Assembly (NCBI RefSeq): GCF_020523795.1
Contig: NZ_JAJALI010000002.1
Coordinates: 59,690-123,689 of the forward strand
DNA: 64,000 nucleotides
DNA from: Ancylobacter sp. Lp-2
GTDB taxonomy: Bacteria; Pseudomonadota; Alphaproteobacteria; Rhizobiales; Xanthobacteraceae
Direction of reading: 5' to 3'
Program-made: the position numbers and the translations under genes
Notes under the pieces: generated by a model
Told to the model about the DNA's origin: nothing
Database searches by the model: none
What the model saw: the letters and a program-made list of their open reading frames with translations, nothing else
Shown: positions 54,647-64,000 of the stretch, one piece after another
Layout: every line of letters begins with the position of its first letter
Numbering within the stretch: position 1 is the first letter of the stretch

Positions 54647-55240
54647 TCAGCTGCGGCTGAGGGAGATCTTCGCGCCATCGCCGGTCGCCACGCCGTCATA
54701 ATGGCCGTCGCCGGCCGGCTGCAGGCGGGCCGTGACCTTGCCGAGGTGATTCTGCAGCACGATCTCGTTGCCCCACACATCCCAGCCCTTGGTCATGAAG
54801 ATGTCGTTGGGGCAGCCGACATCGGCATTGGCGGCGAAGCCGGACATGCCGCGTTCGGTGGAGAGGTTGAGCTTGCAGCTTTTGGCGCCGTTGTCCCAGC
54901 TATAGCTCCAGTTGCCGGCGAGCTGAGTGCGCGTCGCGCCCGGCTCGGCATAGGCGACGCCGCCGGGAGCGGTGGCGCCGGGCTGGGTGAGCGGCACCGA
55001 GGTCGCCGCGGCGTCGGCGGTCTTGCGCGGGGTCACCGCGTCGCCGGCGGTGGTGGCGTTGGCGCCGGTCGGAGCGGGCGAGGGGACAGGCGCGCTTTCC
55101 ACCGAACCGGTGGGGGCGGGAGTGATGGCATTGGCGTCGACGGCCGCCGTCTTGTGCTCGCCGAAGCCGTCCAGCGCGGTGCTGCATCCGGCGAGCAGCA
55201 GAGCGGTGGCGGAGACGGCAGCGAGGGCGGTGATCTTCAT
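54647..55240 (-). CDS. AprI/Inh-type metalloprotease inhibitor lipoprotein (Omp19-like)
   Basis: A 197-residue lipoprotein. The lipobox is LLAGC with Cys19, then an 80-residue Ala/Pro/Thr linker. The C-terminal Inh domain follows: LAGNWSYSWDNGAKSCKLNLSTERGMSGFAANADVGCPNDIF, a WDVWGNEIVL strand and the terminal GVATGDGAKISLSRS. The Cys pair of the beta-barrel is present. The domain resembles Brucella Omp19, an outer-membrane lipoprotein that inhibits proteases. It is monocistronic, and the 230 bases upstream of the next minus-strand gene hold nothing I can define. Confidence 0.88.
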   Translation of the reverse strand: MKITALAAVSATALLLAGCSTALDGFGEHKTAAVDANAITPAPTGSVESAPVPSPAPTGANATTAGDAVTPRKTADAAATSVPLTQPGATAPGGVAYAEPGATRTQLAGNWSYSWDNGAKSCKLNLSTERGMSGFAANADVGCPNDIFMTKGWDVWGNEIVLQNHLGKVTARLQPAGDGHYDGVATGDGAKISLSRS

Positions 55241-55512
55241 CGACGTCTAACTCCTCGCACGCTCGCGCCGGCCATGTACCCGAACACATTACCCTTTTTT
55301 GAGGGGCGTGTTCTCGCATCCATTTGATTTCTTGTCGCCGAGGATCGTGGCACCAGCGTGGCCCCGCTGCGGCAACCCGCTGTCGCCGACGCTTCCACGA
55401 CGGCATGGACAACGGAGTCTTAACGTAGCGAAACCCTTGGCCGGCAAGCGCCTCCCAAGGTGGACGCGGCGCCGGCATCGCGGTATGTGCGGTGCAGCAA
55501 GAGGAGGCACCC

Positions 55513-56286
55513 ATGTCCGGTTACCAGATGCTCGATCCCTCGACCCTCGTCGTCCTGATCACCGGTGCCACCTCCGGCATCGGCGCCGCCACCGCCCGGC
55601 GTTTCGTGCTGGCCGGCGCCAAGGTGATCGCTACCGGCCGGCGCGCCGACCGCCTCATCGCGCTGCGCGACGAGCTCGGCGCCAATCTCCTGCCGCTGGA
55701 AGTCGACGTGCGCGACAACGAGGCGTTCATCGCCGCCATTGCCGGCCTGCCGGCGGCCTTCGCGGGCATCAACGTCGTCTTCGCCAATGCCGGTCTCGCC
55801 CTCGGCCTCGAGCCGGCCCACAAGGCCAGCCTGAAGGACTGGGAGGACATGGTCGACACCAACATCAAGGGCCTGCTCTACACCGTCCGCGCGGTGCTGC
55901 CGGGCATGGTGGAGCGCGGCGCCGGCCATGTGGTGTTCACCGGCTCGGTGGCCGGCGACTACGCCTATCCCGGCGGCAACGCCTATGGCGGCACCAAGGC
56001 CTTCGTGAAGCAGTTCGCGCTGAACCTGCAGGCCGACCTGCTCGGCACGCCGGTGCGCGTCACCAATATCGAGCCGGGCATGGTGGAGACCGAGTTCTCG
56101 CTGGTCCGCTTCCACGGCGATGCCGGCAAGTCGGAAGCCGTCTATGACGGCGTCGAGGCGCTCACCGGCGAGGACATCGCCGAGCAGATCTTCTTCTGCT
56201 GCACCGTGCCGCGCCACGTGAACATCAATAGCCTGCAGGTGTTCCCGGTCGCCCAGAGCTTCGCCGGCTTCAAGGTCGCGCGCTGA
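55513..56286 (+). CDS. ydfG: YdfG-like short-chain dehydrogenase
   Basis: A 257-residue SDR that oxidises 3-hydroxy acids such as serine, allo-threonine or 3-hydroxypropionate with NADP+. The cofactor motif is TGATSGIGAATARRF, NAG is FANAGLALGLE, and the active site reads SVAGDYAYPGGNAYGGTKAF (Ser, Tyr, Lys). The C-terminal HVNINSLQVFPVAQS is typical of YdfG. The ATG at 55513 has GAGGAGG. It converges with the LysR gene, 13 bases apart. Confidence 0.9.
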   Translation: MSGYQMLDPSTLVVLITGATSGIGAATARRFVLAGAKVIATGRRADRLIALRDELGANLLPLEVDVRDNEAFIAAIAGLPAAFAGINVVFANAGLALGLEPAHKASLKDWEDMVDTNIKGLLYTVRAVLPGMVERGAGHVVFTGSVAGDYAYPGGNAYGGTKAFVKQFALNLQADLLGTPVRVTNIEPGMVETEFSLVRFHGDAGKSEAVYDGVEALTGEDIAEQIFFCCTVPRHVNINSLQVFPVAQSFAGFKVAR

Positions 56287-56299
56287 GTTCCAGCGCCGA

Positions 56300-57169
56300 T
56301 CAGGCCGCGACCACGGCGCTCGGGGCGGCGAGCGCGCCCCGCAGCGTGTCGGCGAGCCGGCGCGCCGCCGTCGAGGCGCTGGGCGACAGCAGCAGCCCGA
56401 TCTCGAGGTCGGGCAGCGGCGGCAGTCCGTCGGCGGCGCCGAGCCGGCGCCATTCCGATGGCGCGGCGCATTCCGCCATGGCGGTGATGCACAGCCCGGT
56501 TTCCACCGCCGAATAGATCCCGCCCTGCGACGACGAGGTGCAGGCGACCCGCCAGCGCAGCCCGGCATCGTCGAGCGCGGCGGCGATATGCGGCCGGGCG
56601 CGGCAGCCGGTCGGGAACAGGGCGAGCGGCAGCGGGTCCTGCCGCTCCGGGCGATGGCCGCGCGCGGCGAGCCACAGCAGCTTCTCGCGCTTCAACAGTT
56701 CGCCGGTCGGCCGGTTGAGGTCGCGGGTGAACAGCGCCACGTCGATCTGCCCGCGCTCCACCTCCGGCTCCAGCGTCTTGGACAGGTCGCAGCGGATGGA
56801 GATCTCCACGCGCGGATAGGCGGCGGCGAAGCGGGAGATGACCGGGGTGAAATAGGCGTCGACATAATCGTCGGGCATGCCGAGCCGCACGCTGCCTTCC
56901 GGCGTGCCGCCCTTCATGTCGGCGAGCGCTTCGCTCTCGAAGGCCAGCATGCGGCGCGCATGCGCCACCAGCCGCTCGCCGGTCTCGGTCAGCGAAATGC
57001 CGCGGCGCGAGCGCTCCAGCAGCCGCACGCCGAGATTCTCCTCCAGCTGCGCGATGCGCGCCGACACCGCCGACTGCGTGCGTCCGACGCGCTCGGCCGC
57101 CGCGGTGAAGCCGCCATTGTCGACGACGGCGATGAGCATGCCGAGCGATTCGGTGTCGAGGTGTCGCAT
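56300..57169 (-). CDS. LysR-family transcriptional regulator
   Basis: A 289-residue LTTR. The N-terminal helix-turn-helix is LIAVVDNGGFTAAAERVGRTQSAVSARIAQLEENLGVRLLERSRRGISLTETG. The co-inducer domain follows (VRLGMPDDYVDAYFTPVISRF). It is divergent from an EamA transporter gene with 205 bases between. LTTR-transporter pairs of this type usually regulate an amino-acid or metabolite exporter; the inducer is unknown. The start at 57169 is the conserved LTTR start (RHLDTESLGMLIAVV). Confidence 0.92.
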   Translation of the reverse strand: MRHLDTESLGMLIAVVDNGGFTAAAERVGRTQSAVSARIAQLEENLGVRLLERSRRGISLTETGERLVAHARRMLAFESEALADMKGGTPEGSVRLGMPDDYVDAYFTPVISRFAAAYPRVEISIRCDLSKTLEPEVERGQIDVALFTRDLNRPTGELLKREKLLWLAARGHRPERQDPLPLALFPTGCRARPHIAAALDDAGLRWRVACTSSSQGGIYSAVETGLCITAMAECAAPSEWRRLGAADGLPPLPDLEIGLLLSPSASTAARRLADTLRGALAAPSAVVAA

Positions 57170-57374
57170 GGTGAGGTCCGGTGTTGAGGTCCGGCTTGCC
57201 GATCCGCCAATAGTATCAAATTTGCTCATCCATTCACAAATTAAATTCGTTTTCACGATCCTGAGGCATCGTGTTAGTGCAAAATCAGATCGTCGGATGC
57301 CCATATGCCGAGCAAATTGCTCGCTGGGGCGGCACGGACGGTCGGTGTTCACCTGAAATCTCCGAGTTCGGACC

Positions 57375-58388
57375 ATGTCCCCGCCTCCTCCCATTTCCGC
57401 CGCCCTGTCGCCGACAGGTGTGGACGATGCTGCGCTGCTGTCTCCGGTCCTCGTCGAGGCCAATGAGGCGCGACTGCGACGGCAGGCGTTCGGCGCGGTG
57501 CTGCTGGCGGCGGCGATCATCGGCTTCTCGCCGATCCTGGTCCGGCTGTCCGATGTCGGGCCGGCGGCGATCGGCTTCTGGCGGATGTTCTTCTCGCTGG
57601 GGCCGACCGCGCTGTGGGCGCTGGCCGAGCGGCGGGAGGCGAAGCTCCATGCCCGCATCCGCGCCCAGACCGCGCCGCGCCTCACCGGCCGGCAGATGCT
57701 GCTGGTGGCGGCGGCCGGCGTCGCTTTCGGCGCCGACCTCATCCTGTTCCATGCCGGGCTGGCGCGCACCAGCACCGCCAACGGCGTGCTGATCGGCAAT
57801 CTCTACGTCATCTTCGTCTTCGGGCTCGGCTGGATGTGCCTCGGCGAGCGGCCGACGCGCGGCCTCTTGATCGCGCTCGGCTTCGCCATGGCGGGCGCCG
57901 CGCTGATCGTCGGCTCCAGTCTCGGCGGCGGTGGCCGGCCGGGAAGCTTCATTGGCGACCTGCTCTGCGTCGGCGGTGCGCTCGCCTATGCCTTCTACAT
58001 GCTGTTCGTGCGCATCCTGCGGCTCGAGAACCCCGGCCGGCCAGCGCTCGGCGGCGGCATGACGGCGCTTTTGTCCAGCGCAGTCGGCATGGTGATGTGC
58101 CTCGCCTGGGCGATCGCCGCCGGCGAGCGCATCATGCCGGCGGGGATGGATGGGCTGCTGGCGGTCGCCGGCCTCGGCGCCATCGTGCATGCCGGCGGGC
58201 AGGGGCTCACCACCTTCGCGCTCGGCCGTCTGCCGGCCGGGGTGATCTCCATGGTGATGCTGCTGCAGATCCTGGTCGGCACCGCGCTGGCGGCGCTGCT
58301 GTTCCGCGAATTCCCGCCGGCGCTGGTGCTGCTGGGCGGTGGCCTGCTGGTGGCCGGCGTGGTCGCCGCGCGTCCGCGCGGGCGCTGA
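57375..58388 (+). CDS. EamA/DMT family transporter
   Basis: A 337-residue inner-membrane transporter with two EamA domains and ten predicted helices from about residue 38 to 333 (AFGAVLLAAAIIGFSPILVRL, ..., GVISMVMLLQILVGTALAALLFREFPPA). The first ~37 residues are polar. The substrate is unknown. It is divergent from the LysR gene and probably its target. It is only distantly similar to the EamA protein at 3227. Confidence 0.9.
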   Translation: MSPPPPISAALSPTGVDDAALLSPVLVEANEARLRRQAFGAVLLAAAIIGFSPILVRLSDVGPAAIGFWRMFFSLGPTALWALAERREAKLHARIRAQTAPRLTGRQMLLVAAAGVAFGADLILFHAGLARTSTANGVLIGNLYVIFVFGLGWMCLGERPTRGLLIALGFAMAGAALIVGSSLGGGGRPGSFIGDLLCVGGALAYAFYMLFVRILRLENPGRPALGGGMTALLSSAVGMVMCLAWAIAAGERIMPAGMDGLLAVAGLGAIVHAGGQGLTTFALGRLPAGVISMVMLLQILVGTALAALLFREFPPALVLLGGGLLVAGVVAARPRGR

Positions 58389-58541
58389 TCCCGCTTTCCG
58401 GTGCCGGTGCGGACGGCGCCTGCCGACGAGGCTCGCGCCGCCACTCCTTGCCGGCACCCCTTGCGCCGCCGCTCCCGCGGTATTAGGTCCAAGGCGGGTC
58501 CGGCCGGTTCCCGGATCCATCGGTTTTCAGGAGTGCGCGCA

Positions 58542-58880
58542 ATGCAGCCCAACCCGTTCGGTGGCGTGATCGAACATCTGTCGGTCGATCAGGTGAAGGC
58601 CGGGCTCGAGGACGGCAGCATCCTCCTCGTCGACGTGCGCGAGCCTAATGAGCTCGCCGCCGAGCGCATTCCCGGCGCGGTTGAGTTCCCGCTCTCGACC
58701 TTCGACGCGGCGGCGCTGCCCGATCCCGGCGACAAGCTCCTCGTCTTCTCCTGCCGCTCCGGCCAGCGCTCGCAGAAGGCGGCCGCCGCCGCACAGGCGT
58801 CCGGCCACGACCTCTACCGCCACATGGCCGGCGGCATCCTTGCCTGGAAGGAAGCCGGCTTCCCCACCGAGCAGGGCTGA
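58542..58880 (+). CDS. rhodanese-like domain protein
   Basis: A 112-residue single-domain rhodanese with active-site Cys71 in FSCRSGQRS and the CH2 motifs VDVREPNELAAERIPGAVEFPLSTFD. The loop (CRSGQRS) is 6 residues, suiting sulfur as the substrate. It carries persulfide sulfur in cytoplasmic relay or detoxification. The ATG at 58542 has CAGGAG upstream. Confidence 0.9.
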   Translation: MQPNPFGGVIEHLSVDQVKAGLEDGSILLVDVREPNELAAERIPGAVEFPLSTFDAAALPDPGDKLLVFSCRSGQRSQKAAAAAQASGHDLYRHMAGGILAWKEAGFPTEQG

Positions 58881-58935
58881 GCCCGGCCCGGCGCGGCCCT
58901 CGCGCTTCTCTCGTTTTGCTTTAGGAATATGTGCT

Positions 58936-58962
58936 AGCGCGTTGATTTAACGTCAACAGCGC
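58936..58962. repeat. imperfect inverted repeat between convergent genes
   Basis: GTTGA (58941-58945) and TCAAC (58953-58957) with flanking GCGC on each side form an imperfect hairpin around TTTAACG. It lies between rhodanese and the convergent aminotransferase gene and may help end transcription. Confidence 0.3.
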
Positions 58963-59043
58963 GACCGTTTCCACGCGAATGTCACCCGCGTGCCCGGCCG
59001 GTGCCTCGTTCGGTCCCGCCGATCCGTCGGGCCGCCGCTTGGA

Positions 59044-60423
59044 CTATCCCGCCAACCGCGCCAGCACCTCGTCCATCGCCCGGCCCATGCGCTCGACCTG
59101 TTCCGCCGTCGTCGACGGGCTGGCCAGCATCATGTCGTGGAAGGGCGAGATCAGCGTGCCGCGCACCAGCATGGCGAGGTGGATGGTCGCTTCCAGCGCG
59201 CCGAAATGCGCCGCCTTGGCCTCGGCGCCGTTGCGCAGCGGACGGGCCGAGCGCACCACTTCCACCCGCGCCCCGCAGCGCGCCACGTGCCAGGGCAGGC
59301 CGGCCTTGGCGATCACCGCGTCGAGCGTCGCCTGCATGGCGTCGGCGGTGGCGTTCATGTGGGCGTAGGCGGCCTCGGTCGCGACCTCCTCCAGCGTGGC
59401 ACGCAGCGCGGCGAGCTGGAGCGGGCTGCCCGACAGCGTGGTGCCGATGCCGGAATGGCCGGGCGGCAATGCGGCGCGCGCCCGGTTCAGCCGGTCGACC
59501 ACCTCTTCGCTCATCCCCCACACCGCCGCCGGCACACCGCCGGCGATCGCCTTGCCGACCACGAACAGGTCCGGCTCCAGCCCGAAGGCGCTTGTATAGC
59601 CGCCCGGGCCGGTGGAGAGGGTGTGGGTCTCGTCGATCAGCAGCAGCGTGCCGTAGCGGCGCGTGAGTTCGCGCAGCCCGGCGTGGAAGCCCGGCTGCGG
59701 CAGCACCATGGCGCAATTGGTCATCACCGGCTCGGTGATGACGCAGGCGACGCTGCCATCGGCCAGCGCGGCTTCCACCGCGTCGAGATCGTTGAACGGC
59801 GCCACCCGCGTCAGCTCGCTGAGATCGCGCGGCTCGCCGACCAGGCCGGCCTTGTTGGCGGCCCGGCCCTGGCGGTCGAGCTCGACGAAGGTCTCGTCGA
59901 CCGCGCCGTGATAGGCGCCGTCGAAGACGAGGATGCGCGGGCGGGCCGTCGCGGCGCGGGCGGCGCGGATGGCGAAGCGGTTGGCATCGCTCGCCGTGGT
60001 GGCGATCTGCCATTTGGCGAGGCCGAAGCGGGCAGCGAGCAGATCGCCGACCGCCGCCGCGTCCGGGCTCGGCAGCATGGTGGCGAGGCCGCGGCTCGCC
60101 TGCGCGATCAGCGCCCGGCGCACCGGCGCCGGCCCGTGGCCGAACAGCGCCGCGGTGTCGCCGAGGCAGAAATCGTCATAGGCGTTGCCGTCGATGTCGA
60201 CGAGGCGGGCGCCGGTCGCTTCCGCCACCACCAGCGGCACCGGCGTCGACCAGTCGCTCATCCAGTGCATCGGCACGCCTTCGAAAAGGTGTGCCGCCGC
60301 GCCGGCGGCCGCCCGCGTCTTCGGGCGGGTGCCGAGATAGAGCGCCTCGGCCTCGGCGCGCAGCGCAGTGACCCGTGCCGGGTCGACGCCGCCCTGCTCG
60401 GAAGCCATGAAAGGCGCGTTCAT
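59044..60423 (-). CDS. class III aminotransferase (second gene of the polyamine cluster)
   Basis: A 459-residue PLP enzyme of the fold-type I, class III group. Landmarks are GARLVDIDGNAYDDFCLGDTAALFGHGP, FDGAYHGAVDETFVEL, LLLIDETHTLSTGPGGYT and the PLP-Lys in VVGKAIAGGVPAAVWG. It has a glutamate-1-semialdehyde-aminomutase-like look in the TTASDANRFAIRAARA segment, unlike its neighbour. The ATG at 60423 has GGGAGGG. It lies 49 bases after the 60473-61852 gene and is co-transcribed with it. Its amino donor or acceptor is unknown; polyamine or amino-acid use is inferred from context. Confidence 0.87.
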   Translation of the reverse strand: MNAPFMASEQGGVDPARVTALRAEAEALYLGTRPKTRAAAGAAAHLFEGVPMHWMSDWSTPVPLVVAEATGARLVDIDGNAYDDFCLGDTAALFGHGPAPVRRALIAQASRGLATMLPSPDAAAVGDLLAARFGLAKWQIATTASDANRFAIRAARAATARPRILVFDGAYHGAVDETFVELDRQGRAANKAGLVGEPRDLSELTRVAPFNDLDAVEAALADGSVACVITEPVMTNCAMVLPQPGFHAGLRELTRRYGTLLLIDETHTLSTGPGGYTSAFGLEPDLFVVGKAIAGGVPAAVWGMSEEVVDRLNRARAALPPGHSGIGTTLSGSPLQLAALRATLEEVATEAAYAHMNATADAMQATLDAVIAKAGLPWHVARCGARVEVVRSARPLRNGAEAKAAHFGALEATIHLAMLVRGTLISPFHDMMLASPSTTAEQVERMGRAMDEVLARLAG

Positions 60424-60472
60424 CGGCAGACCCTCCCTCAGGTCGGACGGCATTGAAGCACGGACGGGTCGA

Positions 60473-61852
60473 TCAGCCCACCCAGCCCCAGCGCTTCAGC
60501 TCGGCATAGGTGTCGTCGAGCGTCTTCTTCGCCCGCGCCACCAGCTCGTCGGCCTCGCCATGCGAGAGGGTGAGCGGCGGGGCGATGATCAGCCGGTCGC
60601 GCACGGCGCGCATGACGAGGCCGTTCTTGAACGAGAAGTCGCGCGCCAGCGTGCCGACCTTGCCGACGTCCTGGAAGGCGGTGCGGCCCGGCTTGTCCGG
60701 GGTCAGCTCCAGCGCGCCGACCATGCCGAGCATCGGCGCCTCGCCGACGAGGGGGTGCTCGGCGAGCTTGGACCAACGCGCCTTGAGATAGGGGCCGATA
60801 TCGTCGGCGACCCGCTCCACCAGCTTCTCGCGCTGCATGATGGCGAGGTTGGCGAGCGCGGCGGCGCAGGCGGCGGGATGGCCGGAATAGGTGTAGCCGT
60901 GGTTGAAGTCGCCGCCCTCCAGCAGCACGTCGACCACCCGGTCGGCCACCATCACGCCGCCGAGCGGCATGTAGCCGGAGGTGATGCCCTTGGCCATCAC
61001 CAGCAGGTCCGGCTTGGTGCCGAAGGTCTCGCAGCCGAACCACGAGCCGGTGCGTCCGAAGCCGCAGATCACCTCGTCGGAGACGAACAGGATGTCGCGC
61101 TCGCGGCAGATGCGGGCGATCTCCGGCCAGTAGGTGGCGGGCGGTACGATGACGCCGCCGGCGCCCTGGATCGGCTCGGCGATGAAGGCGGCGATGCGGT
61201 CCTCGCCCAGCGCGTCGATGGTGGCTTCCAGCGCCTGCGCGGTGCGCAGGCCGAACTCGTCCGGGGTCTCGCCCTGGCGCGCCTCGCCCCAGAAATAGGG
61301 CTGGGCGATGTGGACGACGCCGGGGATGGCCACGTTTTGCGCGTGCATCGGCGCCATGCCGCCGAGATTCGCCGCGCCGACGGTCGAGCCGTGATAGGCG
61401 TTGCGCCGGGAGATGATGACCTTCTTCTCCGGCTTCTCCTTGATGTCCCAGTAGCGGCGGACGAGGCGGATCACCGTGTCGTTGGATTCCGAGCCGGAGC
61501 CGGTGAAGAACACCCGGTTGAACTGCGGCGGGGTGAGCTCGGCCAGCTTGGCGGCGAGCTCGATGGCCGGGGTGTGGGTGGTCTTGAAGAAGGTGTTGTA
61601 GTAGGGCAGCTCGCGCAGCTGCTTGGATACCGCGTCGGCGATCTCCTCGCGGCCATAGCCGACATTCACGCACCACAGGCCGGACATGCCGTCGAGATAG
61701 CGGTTGCCGTCGGAATCGGTCAGCCACACGCCGTCCGCCTTGACGATGACGCGCGAGCCCTCGGCATTGAGCGCCTTGGTGTCGCTGAACGGATGCAGGT
61801 GGTGCGCGGCATCGAGGGCGCGCAGCTCGGCGGTGGTCTTCGGCAGGGTCAT
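60473..61852 (-). CDS. class III aminotransferase, putrescine/polyamine type (SpuC-like)
   Basis: A 459-residue PLP transaminase. It opens with ALDAAHHLHPFSD and the class III blocks follow: DGNRYLDGMSGLWCVNVGYGR, FFTGSGSESNDTVIRL, AYHGSTVGAANLGG, AEPIQGAGGVIVPP, LFVSDEVICGFGRTG and LVMAKGITSGYMPLGG with the PLP-Lys. It resembles SpuC/putrescine-pyruvate aminotransferase. It is divergent from a glutamine-synthetase-family ligase, across a region with a perfect palindrome, and near a PotF-like receptor, supporting polyamine degradation. Confidence 0.92.
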   Translation of the reverse strand: MTLPKTTAELRALDAAHHLHPFSDTKALNAEGSRVIVKADGVWLTDSDGNRYLDGMSGLWCVNVGYGREEIADAVSKQLRELPYYNTFFKTTHTPAIELAAKLAELTPPQFNRVFFTGSGSESNDTVIRLVRRYWDIKEKPEKKVIISRRNAYHGSTVGAANLGGMAPMHAQNVAIPGVVHIAQPYFWGEARQGETPDEFGLRTAQALEATIDALGEDRIAAFIAEPIQGAGGVIVPPATYWPEIARICRERDILFVSDEVICGFGRTGSWFGCETFGTKPDLLVMAKGITSGYMPLGGVMVADRVVDVLLEGGDFNHGYTYSGHPAACAAALANLAIMQREKLVERVADDIGPYLKARWSKLAEHPLVGEAPMLGMVGALELTPDKPGRTAFQDVGKVGTLARDFSFKNGLVMRAVRDRLIIAPPLTLSHGEADELVARAKKTLDDTYAELKRWGWVG

Positions 61853-61879
61853 GATCGGCGTGCTCCAGGGTTACCGCAC

Positions 61880-61893
61880 AATGTGATCACATT
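61880..61893. promoter_or_regulatory. perfect palindromic operator in the polyamine divergent promoter
   Basis: AATGTGATCACATT is a perfect 14-bp palindrome 27 bases upstream of the SpuC-like start and 138 bases before the ligase start. TGTGATCACA fits GntR/FadR-type half-sites (T-GT...AC-A) better than Crp, since Crp needs a 6-base spacer. It likely binds the regulator of the cluster. Confidence 0.65.
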
Positions 61894-62031
61894 TCGCGTG
61901 CGTCAAGCGGTTCGGCATGCCACAAAGGCGTCATCGCGGCGCGCGACGACGTCTCGGCTCCCTCGGGGATGCCTTGACCAAACCGCCCGCCGCATGACCA
62001 AAATCAGACAGGGCCTCAATCGGAAGTTATC

Positions 62032-64000
<1,969 letters not shown>

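Noticed and set aside
54501..54701. A 66-codon plus-strand frame in a lower-GC patch upstream of the Inh lipoprotein
   Set aside because: It has no ribosome-binding site and its 3' third overlaps the lipoprotein gene in antisense with Arg-rich sequence.

Overview
The window is about 68% GC with dense short-spaced genes, and gene content typical of Alphaproteobacteria of the Hyphomicrobiales: a class II DAHP synthase, GcrA-like and DUF2865 proteins, an Omp19/Inh-type lipoprotein, a DUF2188 protein and tripartite TctCBA and TRAP transport proteins. The family mix resembles Xanthobacteraceae (Ancylobacter or Starkeya-like), but that is inference; no rRNA or marker phylogeny is present here.

Layout. 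1-3.2 kb: a 13-bp tandem array at the edge, a small exported protein, and two tandem TRAP solute-receptor genes without their membrane subunits, closed by a very strong terminator. 3.2-11.1 kb: housekeeping and exporters (EamA permease, MFS permease, moaA, DUF971, L,D-transpeptidase, DUF2059, rpiA, phosphoglycolate phosphatase) ending in tRNA-Val(CAC). 11.1-23.3 kb: a phage-derived island, with two paralogous beta-helix tail proteins, a lysis cassette (NlpC/P60-like TIGR02594 hydrolase, holin-like protein, small membrane protein), an opposite-strand membrane protein, an S24-type repressor divergent from a GcrA-like gene, an intact SRAP (HMCES/YedK) gene at the right and a decayed SRAP remnant at the left. 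No capsid, portal, terminase or integrase gene is visible. 23.4-26.6 kb: tctCBA transporter operon. 27-34.6 kb: gor, class II DAHP synthase, a baeRF11-type protein, a flavin monooxygenase, and a divergent quinone-reductase/HxlR pair. 35-43.6 kb: RgpF-like glycan protein, nadE, pentapeptide protein, gltX, DUF2865, creA. 43.8-48.5 kb: cysS with a coupled acetyltransferase, DUF2188, LOG, an outer-membrane-like protein behind an AT-rich promoter island, and a peptide-deformylase-like protein that lacks metal ligands. 48.7-54.1 kb: ArsR, Atm1-type ABC exporter, patatin, psd and pssA. 54.1-58.9 kb: protease-inhibitor lipoprotein, YdfG-like dehydrogenase, LysR/EamA divergent pair, rhodanese. 59-64 kb: a polyamine locus with two class III aminotransferases divergent from a glutamine-synthetase-family ligase and a PotF/SpuD-like binding protein that runs off the edge.

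The observation I rate highest is in the phage island. Three minus-strand genes (tail protein 2, the cell-wall hydrolase and tail protein 1) each start only 14-23 bases behind an intrinsic terminator, with the Shine-Dalgarno sequence directly after the T-run. That is too little room for a promoter, so expression should need read-through or antitermination, in the manner of a Q- or put-type late operon. A further terminator lies in the gene-free leader before tail protein 2. Other points of interest are the deformylase-like protein without Cys/His ligands, several frameshifted or truncated genes, and a perfect 14-bp palindrome in the polyamine divergent promoter.
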